Origin: Micromonospora cabrerizensis
GTDB lineage: Bacteria; Actinomycetota; Actinomycetes; Mycobacteriales; Micromonosporaceae
Length of the DNA: 64,000 nucleotides
Assembly: GCF_022230955.1 (NCBI RefSeq)
Contig: NZ_JAKKFI010000001.1
Coordinates: 1-64,000, forward strand
Direction of reading: 5' to 3'
The notes under the pieces are model-generated. The model was not told where the DNA came from. It saw only the letters and a list, made by a program, of their open reading frames with translations, and did no database searches. Positions 54,416 through 62,693 of the stretch are shown here, in pieces. Each line of letters begins with the position of its first letter. Position 1 is the stretch's first letter. The position numbers were made by a program, and so were the translations under genes.

Positions 54416-56400
54416 CAGAAGCACGTGAGGGTGACCGGGGTGCCCGGCGGCACCTGCGAATTCTCGCCCGGGACCTGGATCCGGACCACGGCGTTCGGGT
54501 TGACCACGACCGTCACCGGGAAGCCCTGGGCCTCCAACGCCTGCTTGGCCTGCTGACACGGCAGGTCGATCACCCGCGGCACGACGATCGCCGGGGGGCC
54601 CTTGCTGACGTCCAGTTTGACCTGGGTGCCCTTCTCCACGCCGGCACCATCCGCGGGGCTCTGGCCGAGGATCTCGTCCCGGGGCTTGTCGGAGTCCTTG
54701 TAGGTCTCCACCAACACCAGGTTGAGTTGGGCCAGGGTGGTCCGGGCTTCGGCCAGGCTCTTACCGACCAGGTTCGGCACCGACACCGGCGCCCGGCCGC
54801 GACTCAGAATGAGGGTGATCTTCGCGCCGGGTTTGACCTCGGTGCCCACCTTGGGGGAGGTGTCCAGTACGACCCCGGCCGGCAGGCTGTCGTCGTAGCG
54901 GGGGGCGCCCTTGGCCACCACCAGCTTCACGTTGACCAAGTCCGCCTCGGCAAGCTCGAACTCCTTGCCGATCACGTCCGGCACGGGGAAACGCTCCGGG
55001 CCGAGGGAGAGGGTCAGGGTGATCGCGCCACCCTTGACGATCTTGGTGGCGGACGCCGGGCTCTGCTCCAGCACGCTGTCCTTCGGTGCCTGCTCGTCGA
55101 AGCGCGGCTCACCGTACTTCAGGGTGATCCCGGCGCGATCGGCCTGCGCCTGCGCCTCGGCCTTGCTCAGACTCACCAGCTGCGGGGCATCGGTGTAACG
55201 ACCGACACCGAACCACCAACCACCGATCGCGGCCACCAGGCCCAGCGTCACCACCACGGCCGCGACGGCCAGCCGGCCGCGCGGGCTCGCCAGCAGGGTG
55301 CTGCGCAGCGCTGCGAGTCGGGACCCCAGGCCCTCCGTGGGCTCCGGAGCAGCCCGACGTCGACCCGGCCCCTGGTTGCTGGCCCCCTCGGGCAGCCGTG
55401 CCCAGGCCGGGCGGTCGGCGGGGCGGACCGTCGCGACCACCATGGTCGGCTGGGAGAGTGGCTCGCCGCTCACCGGGCGGAGCACGGCGGTGTGGCTGTT
55501 GGCGTCACCCAGGCGGTCCCGGGCGACCTGCACCTCGGTCAGCAGCGCGCCGGCGTCGGCGGGCCGCGCACCGGGGTCGCGCCGAGTCGCCCGTTGCACC
55601 AGGTCGTCGAGGACCGACGGCAGGCCGGGCACCAGCGTCGAGGGTGCCGGCACGTCCCGGTCGACGTGCTGCCAGGCGACGTCCACCGGGCGGTCCCCGT
55701 CGTAGGGCACGCGGCCGGTGAGCATCTCGAACAGCACGATGCCGGCCGAGTAGACGTCGGTACGGGGATCGGCGCGGCCCTCGGTGACCAGCTCCGGGGC
55801 GACGTACGCCACGGTGGCCATCAGCTGGTTGCCCTGCTCCTCGTCGGCGCTCGCCTCGACCGCCCGGGCCAGCCCGAAGTCGGCCACCTTGACGACGCTG
55901 TCGACCAGGTTGGCGACACCGCCGGTGGGTGCCTCGGCGACCAGCACGTTCTCCGGCTTGACGTCGCGGTGCACCAGACCGGACCGGTGCGCGGCGGCGA
56001 TCGCGGCGAGCATCTGCTCGACGATGGCCAGCGCCTCGTCCGGGTTGAGCCGGCGTCGCTCGGCCAACACGTCGCGCAGCGTACGGCCGCGGACGTACTC
56101 CATCACCAGGTACGGCAGGCCGGCGTGGGTGCCCTGGTCGTAGACCGCCACCACGTTCGGGTGGGTCAGCCGGGCGATGGTCTTCGCCTCGTCGGTGAAC
56201 CGGGCCACGAAGTTGGCAATCCGGGCTCTGGCCTCGGGCGCCTGGGTCGGGTGAATGATCTTGACAGCGACGGTGCGCTCGAGGCGCTCGTCGGTGGCGG
56301 TGTACACGGTCGCCATGCCACCACGGGCCACGCGACCGCGAATGCGGTAGCGCCCGTCGATCAGCGAGCCCAGCAACGTGTCGGCGACCTGAGTGTCCAT
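54415..56400 (-). CDS. Ser/Thr protein kinase with PASTA domains
   Basis: 661 residues. The N-terminal kinase has a Gly-rich loop VARGGMATV, the ATP Lys in VAVKII, catalytic HRDVKPEN and DFG (ADFGLA). One membrane helix follows near residue 375, then four extracellular PASTA repeats. PASTA domains bind peptidoglycan or muropeptides, coupling wall state to phosphorylation. The Rv2175c-like gene is divergent nearby, matching the PknL locus, although mycobacterial PknL lacks PASTA. Confidence 0.95.
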   Translation of the reverse strand: MDTQVADTLLGSLIDGRYRIRGRVARGGMATVYTATDERLERTVAVKIIHPTQAPEARARIANFVARFTDEAKTIARLTHPNVVAVYDQGTHAGLPYLVMEYVRGRTLRDVLAERRRLNPDEALAIVEQMLAAIAAAHRSGLVHRDVKPENVLVAEAPTGGVANLVDSVVKVADFGLARAVEASADEEQGNQLMATVAYVAPELVTEGRADPRTDVYSAGIVLFEMLTGRVPYDGDRPVDVAWQHVDRDVPAPSTLVPGLPSVLDDLVQRATRRDPGARPADAGALLTEVQVARDRLGDANSHTAVLRPVSGEPLSQPTMVVATVRPADRPAWARLPEGASNQGPGRRRAAPEPTEGLGSRLAALRSTLLASPRGRLAVAAVVVTLGLVAAIGGWWFGVGRYTDAPQLVSLSKAEAQAQADRAGITLKYGEPRFDEQAPKDSVLEQSPASATKIVKGGAITLTLSLGPERFPVPDVIGKEFELAEADLVNVKLVVAKGAPRYDDSLPAGVVLDTSPKVGTEVKPGAKITLILSRGRAPVSVPNLVGKSLAEARTTLAQLNLVLVETYKDSDKPRDEILGQSPADGAGVEKGTQVKLDVSKGPPAIVVPRVIDLPCQQAKQALEAQGFPVTVVVNPNAVVRIQVPGENSQVPPGTPVTLTCF

Positions 56401-56599
56401 CGGCAGGGAGTCTATGTGTCCAGGGGGTGAAGGATGAACAGGATGCTACAGCCGTCCGCCGAAATGGTCCGTCCCGCCGCGCTCGCCGCCGCTCACCCGC
56501 CGCTCACCCGCTGGTCAGCGATGCGGACGAAACCGGGCACCAATCGGTCGTCCGGGGTGCCGGTGGCTCGTCGTGATGACGACGTGGCAGGGTGGTCGG

Positions 56600-56989
56600 G
56601 TGACCGAACCCGTACCTGAGCAGGCCGTGCCCGGCCCGGAGCTCGCCGGACCCACCGACCCGGCCGGTTGGCTGACCCTGCCGGACGTCGCCGAGCGCCT
56701 CGACGTGTCGATCAGCAAGGTGCACCAGATGATCCGTGACCGGGAGTTGCTGGCGGTCCGCCGCGACGGCGTCCGCCGGATCCCGGCGGAACTGGTCGCC
56801 AACGAGACCGTGCTCAAGCACCTGCCCGGCGTGCTCAACCTGCTCGCTGACAACGGCTACGACGACGAGGCCGCCCTGCGCTGGCTCTACGAGCCGGACG
56901 ACACCCTCCCCGGTGCCACCGCAGCCGCCGCCCTCTCGGGTGACCAGGCCCGCGAGGTGAAACGCAGAGCCCAAGCCCAAGCCTTCTAA
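56600..56989 (+). CDS. Rv2175c-like helix-turn-helix protein
   Basis: About 129 residues. A helix-turn-helix (about 28-50: WLTLPDVAERLDVSISKVHQMIRD) and a C-terminal helical part (VLKHLPGVLNLLADNGYDDEAALRWL) match Rv2175c, the DNA-binding substrate of PknL in M. tuberculosis. It is probably phosphorylated by the divergent PASTA kinase. The GTG at 56600 gives the best-fitting N-terminus; ATGs at 56573 and 56576 are alternatives. Confidence 0.85.
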   Translation: MTEPVPEQAVPGPELAGPTDPAGWLTLPDVAERLDVSISKVHQMIRDRELLAVRRDGVRRIPAELVANETVLKHLPGVLNLLADNGYDDEAALRWLYEPDDTLPGATAAAALSGDQAREVKRRAQAQAF

Positions 56990-57043
56990 CCCCACCCGGA
57001 CCGACCCCCGCCCACCTCCGGCCCACCCACCCCACCAGCTCTC

Positions 57044-57104
57044 GTCGATCATGAAGTTAGCGACGCGACACGCCGTCGCGGACGCCGCTAACTTCATGAT
57101 CGAC
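57044..57104. repeat. Palindromic repeat family C
   Basis: 22-nt arms (57044-57065 and 57083-57104), one mismatch, GTCGATCATGAAGTTAGCG outer sequence; a nested CGAC/GTCG hairpin occupies the loop. It lies in the convergent gap between the Rv2175c-like gene and the prenyl synthase. Confidence 0.9.
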
Positions 57105-57140
57105 CGGGCCGGGGGCGGGGCCGGGGGTCGGGGTCGGGGG

Positions 57141-58223
57141 TTAGTCGGCTCGGCGGGTTGCGGCTATGGCCAGGTCGACCAGGGCCTGGCGGGCCTCGGT
57201 GTCGAGGTCGACGGCGGCCAGGGCGGCCAGCGCGGCGTCGGTGAGCGTGACGATCCGCTGTTCGGTGCGGGCGAGAGCGCCGCTCGCGGTGATCAGCTCG
57301 CGCAGCCGGGCCACCCCGTGCTCGTCCAGTTCCGGGTCGCCGAGCCGGCTGCGCAGCAGCTCGCGGCCCGCGTCGTCGGTGGTCTCCCCGGCAGCCGCCA
57401 CCAGGAAGGTGCGCTTGCCCTCCCGCAGGTCGTCCCCGGCCGGCTTGCCGGTCAGCGCCGGGTCACCGAAGACCCCCAGCACGTCGTCGCGGAGCTGGAA
57501 CGCCTCGCCCAGCGGCAGCCCGTACGCCGAGTAGGCCGTCCGCACGTCGGCCGTCGCGTCGGCCAGCGCGGCGCCGAGCAGCAGCGGGCGCTCGACGGTG
57601 TACTTCGCCGACTTGTAGCGGGCGACCTTACTGGCGCGTTCCACCGAGGTGTCCCCGGTGGCCTGCGTCAACACGTCGAGGTACTGCCCGACGGTGACCT
57701 CGGTGCGCATCTCGTCGAAGACCGGCCGGGCCCGGGCCAACGCCCGGAGATCCAGGCCCGAGGAGTGCAGCAGCTCGTCGGACCAGACCAGGCAGAGATC
57801 GCCGAGCAGGAGGGCCGCTGCGTCACCGAAGCCGTCCGGGTCGCCGCCCCAGCCGGACTGCCGGTGCCGGGCGGCGAAGCGGCGGTGCACCGCGGGCTCA
57901 CCGCGGCGGGTGTCGGAGCGGTCCATCAGGTCGTCGTGGATCAGGGCGCTGGCCTGGACGAACTCCAGTGCGGCCAGGGCGGTGAGCACCTGGTCGCCGT
58001 CCACCCCGCCGGCGCCCCGGAACCCCCAGTACGCGAATGCCGGACGCAACCGCTTGCCGCCGCCGAGCACGAAAGCCTCGATCGCCTCGGCCACCGGCAC
58101 CAGGGCGTCGTCCACGGCGGCGAGCCGGACCCGTTGACCGGCCAGGAACTCGGTGAGGGCCTTGTCGACCCGCTGCCGCAGGCCGGCACGGTCGACGGGA
58201 GACACGGGAGCAGCGTGGGTCAC
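57141..58223 (-). CDS. Polyprenyl (geranylgeranyl) diphosphate synthase
   Basis: 360 residues. First Asp-rich motif DDLMD near residue 95 and second DDVLG near 245 (FQLRDDVLGVFGD). It makes geranylgeranyl-range diphosphates for carotenoids, menaquinone or glycan carriers; an idsA2 counterpart in mycobacteria. A CrtI-like gene in the window may use its product. GTG start. Confidence 0.92.
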   Translation of the reverse strand: MTHAAPVSPVDRAGLRQRVDKALTEFLAGQRVRLAAVDDALVPVAEAIEAFVLGGGKRLRPAFAYWGFRGAGGVDGDQVLTALAALEFVQASALIHDDLMDRSDTRRGEPAVHRRFAARHRQSGWGGDPDGFGDAAALLLGDLCLVWSDELLHSSGLDLRALARARPVFDEMRTEVTVGQYLDVLTQATGDTSVERASKVARYKSAKYTVERPLLLGAALADATADVRTAYSAYGLPLGEAFQLRDDVLGVFGDPALTGKPAGDDLREGKRTFLVAAAGETTDDAGRELLRSRLGDPELDEHGVARLRELITASGALARTEQRIVTLTDAALAALAAVDLDTEARQALVDLAIAATRRAD

Positions 58224-58232
58224 TCCCCGACG

Positions 58233-58622
58233 CTAGCGGGTCGCCCTGGCCCGCGCTCCACCGCCACGCGTAGTCCCGCCGGCGCGGCCCGGACCGGTGC
58301 GCCCCGCCGGTGGCGTGCCGACCCGTGCGGCGCGGCCCGGCCCGGCGGCCCGGGTCGACCCGGCCCGGCGGGTGGCCGCGGCGGCCTCGGCGAGCGCGAC
58401 CAGCGGCACGTCCAGGACGACGGCGAGCCAGCCGAGCCAGAAACCGCCGGGCACGCGGCGCTGTCGTTCCCAGCGGGACACCTCGTGTCGGCTCAGCGTC
58501 GGCACCCCGGAGGCGGCACACAACTCGGCGGCGGCGCGCTGCTGGCTCCAGCCGCGGGACAGCCGGCAGCAGGCCAGCAGCGGCCCGAGCTGCGCGGGGC
58601 GCGGCGCTGCGGGTGGGATCAC
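58233..58622 (-). CDS. XRE-family regulator
   Basis: 129 residues with an N-terminal helix-turn-helix (about 12-65: LLACCRLSRGWSQQRAAAEL...SRHEVSRWE). The C-terminus is Arg/Gly/Ala-rich and of low complexity. GTG start with AGGAGG 5 nt upstream supports it as a real gene. Target unknown. Confidence 0.75.
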   Translation of the reverse strand: MIPPAAPRPAQLGPLLACCRLSRGWSQQRAAAELCAASGVPTLSRHEVSRWERQRRVPGGFWLGWLAVVLDVPLVALAEAAAATRRAGSTRAAGPGRAARVGTPPAGRTGPGRAGGTTRGGGARARATR

Positions 58623-58871
58623 GGGTCCTCCTGGCGGGCGTCGGTGCGGTGACGACCCGCCCGCCCGACCTGGCCGGGACCGGCGTCACCGCTCGGTTGC
58701 TGACCCCCGCGCGAGACCCCGGAGCCGCCCCCGCCGCCCCTCCCACGCCACCCATTTCTACCCCGGGGGTACGACACCCCTGCGCCCAGCGGGCCGGGGC
58801 GCGCAGAGCGGCAGGGGTCACCGGGTGGGAAGCGCCTGGGTCGCGGTGGCGTCGCCCGCTAGAGTCGGGTC

Positions 58872-59789
58872 GTGGCGCTCGGTCTTCCCTCGGTCCTCCC
58901 CAATCCGCAACCGGCGATCGGGGAGCTCATCCGTGAGCGCCAGCCGACCTTCTCGTTCGAGTTCTTCCCGCCCAAGACCGAGGCCGGGGAGAAGCTGCTC
59001 TGGCAGGCCATCCGCGAGCTGGAGTCCCTGCGCCCGTCGTTCGTGTCGATCACGTACGGCGCGGGCGGGACGACCCGGGACACCACGGTGGCGGTGACCG
59101 AGCGGATCGCCACCGACACCACCCTGCTGCCGATGGCCCACCTGACCGCGGTCGACCACTCCGTCGCCGAGCTGCGGCACGTGATCGGCCGGCTCGCCGG
59201 GGTGGGAGTGCGCAACGTGCTGGCGGTCCGCGGCGACCCGCCGGGCAACCCGGGCGGTGAGTGGATCCGCCACCCGGAGGGCGTCGACTACGCCGAGGAC
59301 CTGGTCCGCCTGGTACGCGATGCCGGCGACTTCAGCGTCGGCGTGGCCGCCTTCCCGTACAAACATCCCCGCTCGCCCGACGTGGCCAGCGACACCGCGC
59401 AGTTCGTCCGCAAGTGCCGTGCCGGCGCGGAGTTCGCGATCACGCAGATGTTCTTCGACGCCGACGACTACCTGCGGCTGCGTGACCGGGTGGCCGCAGC
59501 CGGCTGCGACACCCCGATCCTGGCCGGGGTGATGCCGGTGACCCAGATCCGCACCATCGAGCGGTCCGTGCAGTTGTCCGGTGCGCCCTTCCCGTCGGCG
59601 CTGGCGGCCCGCTTCGAGCGTGTCGCCGATGACCCGGAGGCCGTCCGCCGGCTCGGCGTCGAGCAGGCCAGCGAGATGTGCCGCCGACTGCTGGACGAGG
59701 GCGTGCCCGGGATCCACTTCATCACCCTCAACCGGTCCACCGCCACCCGCGAGGTCTGGCAGAACCTGAAGGCCGGCGCGCGGGTGTGA
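58872..59789 (+). CDS. metF: Methylenetetrahydrofolate reductase
   Basis: 305 residues of the MTHFR family. The FEFFPPKT motif, HLTAVDHS and NVLAVRGDPPG (FAD and folate pocket) are present. It reduces 5,10-methylene-THF to 5-methyl-THF for methionine synthesis. Rv2172c-type position next to the prenyl synthase. GTG start. Confidence 0.93.
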   Translation: MALGLPSVLPNPQPAIGELIRERQPTFSFEFFPPKTEAGEKLLWQAIRELESLRPSFVSITYGAGGTTRDTTVAVTERIATDTTLLPMAHLTAVDHSVAELRHVIGRLAGVGVRNVLAVRGDPPGNPGGEWIRHPEGVDYAEDLVRLVRDAGDFSVGVAAFPYKHPRSPDVASDTAQFVRKCRAGAEFAITQMFFDADDYLRLRDRVAAAGCDTPILAGVMPVTQIRTIERSVQLSGAPFPSALAARFERVADDPEAVRRLGVEQASEMCRRLLDEGVPGIHFITLNRSTATREVWQNLKAGARV

Positions 59790-59833
59790 ACGTTGGTTCT
59801 GCGACACCTGATGCCCGGCACGACGGTTGATCC

Positions 59834-60523
59834 GTGGTGGGCACACAGCTGAACTGGGATCAGTACGCCACGGCGTGGGCGCGGTTGCACGGCGGGTTCG
59901 ACCCTCGGGTCGCAGCGCCGGTGGTCCGCGCCTGGCTGCGGTTCGCGTACCACGTCGGCTATGTGCTGGGCCGGCTGCGGGTCAGCCCGACCGCGGTCAC
60001 CGTGGCCGGGGTGCTGCTCTGCTTCTGCGTACCGTTGCTGGTGACCCGCCCGGGGAGCGGGCCCTTCCTGGGCGCGTTGTTCGTGCTGCTGGCCGCCGTG
60101 GCGGACAGCGTGGACGGTGCGGTGGCGGTCGCCACCGGCCGCACCACGCGGCTCGGCTACGTCTACGACTCGGTCGCCGACCGGCTCGGTGAGGTGGCGT
60201 GGTTGCTGGCGTTCTGGCTGGTCGGAGCACCGGGCGCGCTGGTCGTCGCGGGCGGCGCGCTGTCCTGGCTGCACGAGTACGTCCGGGCCCGGGCGGTCGC
60301 CGCCGGCATGCGCGACATCGGCGCGGTCACCGTGGGCGAACGTCCCACCCGGGTCTCGGTGGCGCTGGCCGGGCTGCTGGTCGCCGGGCTGGCCGGGCTG
60401 ATCGAGCCGGACCTGGCCGCCGGCACCATCACCATGGCGACCGCGGTGTGGGTGCTGCTGGCCGGTTTCGGCCTCGGGCAGCTGCTCTCCACCATCCGCC
60501 GCGCCCTGCTCGACGCCGGCTGA
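59834..60523 (+). CDS. CDP-alcohol phosphatidyltransferase-like membrane protein
   Basis: 229 residues. Several membrane helices and the CDP-alcohol motif D91xxD94G95xxA98...G108xxxD112xxxD116. The Arg that normally follows A98 (AR) is Val99. Phospholipid synthesis is the family role, but the altered residue leaves activity uncertain. GTG at 59834; another GTG lies at 59837. Confidence 0.85.
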   Translation: MVGTQLNWDQYATAWARLHGGFDPRVAAPVVRAWLRFAYHVGYVLGRLRVSPTAVTVAGVLLCFCVPLLVTRPGSGPFLGALFVLLAAVADSVDGAVAVATGRTTRLGYVYDSVADRLGEVAWLLAFWLVGAPGALVVAGGALSWLHEYVRARAVAAGMRDIGAVTVGERPTRVSVALAGLLVAGLAGLIEPDLAAGTITMATAVWVLLAGFGLGQLLSTIRRALLDAG

Positions 60524-60544
60524 GCGGCGCGGCGCTGTTCGGGA

Positions 60545-60568
60545 CTCCCGCCCGACCTCAGGCGGGAG
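60545..60568. terminator. Possible hairpin terminator
   Basis: An 8-bp stem (60545-60552 with 60561-60568) and 8-nt loop at the convergent junction; it overlaps the stop codon of the downstream (minus-strand) gene. Confidence 0.4.
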
Positions 60569-62639
60569 GAGCCACGCCCACCACCATCTCGTACGGAGTC
60601 GTCAGCTGCCGTTCGAAGGCATCCACTGCCGTTCGGGCGTCGTCGAGCGTCACCTCGGGGGTGTTCCATCGGGGCGCGGGCAGCAGACCTCGGGCCGGTA
60701 CCCGGGTCCGGTAGACCGCCGTGGTCGTGTCGATCGCGACGCCGGCGGCCAGGTGGATCGGTGACTCGGCGCCGAAGAGGTCGAGCAGGACGCGCCGGTC
60801 GAGTTCCGCCGCCACCAGATGCTGCTCCACCTCGGCCGACGCCGGGAACGCGGTGACCGCGGACGGTGTGATCCGGCGCAGCGGGTCGCGGGGGCCGGCG
60901 ACGCCGGTCGCCTGTTCGGGCGGCGGTGACTCGGCCATCCGGTCGACTGCGGCCCGCAGTCGGTGCAGCAGGCCGGCCGGCACCTGGACGAGCGGCGGCG
61001 CGGCACCGGGCCGGTCCACGCTCAACCGCGCCCACATCGTGGTGGTGCGGATCGCGGGAAAGACCGCGAACACGATGATGGCCAGGAGCGCGACCACGAC
61101 GGTCAGTCCGGCCCAGCGGCCGGTGACGTCGGCTGTCAGTCGCCACTGCAGGATGCCCACGACGTCCGGCCCGGGCAGTGAGTCGGTGACGTGCCACAGC
61201 GCTGCGGGCAGCGCCACGGCCGCACCCGAACGGTCCGCGCTGCCGGTGCGACCGGCCGCGTCGGTGGACTCCAACACCGCCAGGGTCGCGCCGGCGACGA
61301 TGACGATCTGCGTCGCGACGTACAGATAGGCGCGCAGCTGGACGCGGACCGGCACGCCGATCGGCCCCAGCCCGAAGGTGCCCGCCATCCGGGCGAGGCG
61401 CGGCAACTGGAACATGAGATGGGCCAGGTATCCGACGGTCAGACCGACGCCCGCGGCGGCCAGCGCCGGCCCCGGCGCGAAGCCCCATGGCTGCCATTCG
61501 ACGGTGCTGACCAGCCACCGGGACAGGGGCGGGTCCGCGCCGACGAAGCCGAGCACGAGGACCAGCGCCAGCGCTGTCTGGGGCAGTTCGGGCTCTGCCC
61601 AGATGATCAGCACGAGGACCGACAGCACCGCCCAGATCGCCAGAGTGGCACCGATCCTGCCCCAGGTGCCGACCTCGACCAGACCGGGGAACGCGGCACG
61701 GCGTACGGCGGTGTCGAACCACACCAGACCGACGGCGGCCGCCAGGGTCAACGTGAGAGGTTGCTCGTACAGCAGCTCCACCGTCGCGGCGGCCACCGCG
61801 GCCACGATCGCCACCCCGACCAGGGCGGCCAGGAAGGCGATGCCGGACCGGGAGAGCAGTTGCGGGCCGACACCAGTCCACGGTACGAGCCAGCTCCACG
61901 CCACGGCCGCCGCGGCGACCAGCGCGGCGGAGTGGGGCAGCAAGCTGTCGACGAACGCGTACGGTCGGGGACCCCGTACCCGTTCCGCGATCGCGCGAGC
62001 GTAGCGGCGTTCCCCGGCACTGCGCTCGGCCAGTTCGTACACCGCCACCACCAGCCGGACCAGGGGCGGGATCACGGTGACGGTGAAGGCCAGCACGAGC
62101 AGGCGCCCGTCCAACCCGGTGAGGATGTTCGGCTCGGTCCACCCGATCCGGCGCGGCAGATCGAGCAACGGCACGGCGTCGACCAGACACCACAGGTAGA
62201 ACCGCTCGGCCCGGACCAGGCCGGCCTGGCCACCGGCCAGCGCCACGGTGGCGGCGGCGAACGCCACGACGCTGGTCAGCACGGCCGCCGCGCTGGTCAG
62301 CAACGCGACCAGCAACGAGCGTCGGTGTGCGGGTTCGACGATGGAGATGACGACGTTGCGGATCACGACCCCGAGCAGCAGCAGCGCGAGCAGACCGGCC
62401 ACCGCGACTCCGCACCACCGCCACCCGTCGCCGCCACGAAGCGCGGCGGCGAGCAGCAGCTGGAGCAGCCCGGCGAGGGTGAGCGTGCCGGCCAGTGCGA
62501 CGGCGAGGTATCTGAGCCAGGCCCGGGGTGACTGTCCCGCCGCCGCGTCCAGCCGCGCGTCGATCCGCCCCCACAGGGCGTCCGATGTCTCGAACAGCGA
62601 CTCAAGGCGCGCCTGCCACCGACCCGATGCGGCATCCAT
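60558..62639 (-). CDS. Large multi-helix membrane protein of unknown function
   Basis: About 693 residues. Roughly 12-14 membrane helices occupy residues about 35-500, followed by a soluble C-terminal region (about 540-693). No catalytic or transporter motif is recognised. ATG start (MDAASGRW) with a GAGG site about 4 nt upstream. It could be a polytopic transporter or scaffold; unassigned. Confidence 0.75.
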   Translation of the reverse strand: MDAASGRWQARLESLFETSDALWGRIDARLDAAAGQSPRAWLRYLAVALAGTLTLAGLLQLLLAAALRGGDGWRWCGVAVAGLLALLLLGVVIRNVVISIVEPAHRRSLLVALLTSAAAVLTSVVAFAAATVALAGGQAGLVRAERFYLWCLVDAVPLLDLPRRIGWTEPNILTGLDGRLLVLAFTVTVIPPLVRLVVAVYELAERSAGERRYARAIAERVRGPRPYAFVDSLLPHSAALVAAAAVAWSWLVPWTGVGPQLLSRSGIAFLAALVGVAIVAAVAAATVELLYEQPLTLTLAAAVGLVWFDTAVRRAAFPGLVEVGTWGRIGATLAIWAVLSVLVLIIWAEPELPQTALALVLVLGFVGADPPLSRWLVSTVEWQPWGFAPGPALAAAGVGLTVGYLAHLMFQLPRLARMAGTFGLGPIGVPVRVQLRAYLYVATQIVIVAGATLAVLESTDAAGRTGSADRSGAAVALPAALWHVTDSLPGPDVVGILQWRLTADVTGRWAGLTVVVALLAIIVFAVFPAIRTTTMWARLSVDRPGAAPPLVQVPAGLLHRLRAAVDRMAESPPPEQATGVAGPRDPLRRITPSAVTAFPASAEVEQHLVAAELDRRVLLDLFGAESPIHLAAGVAIDTTTAVYRTRVPARGLLPAPRWNTPEVTLDDARTAVDAFERQLTTPYEMVVGVAPPA

Positions 62640-62693
62640 GGCCCTCACCTTCGGGTGCGGTGGACGTCGTCGCAAGCACCTGGGCGACAGCGC

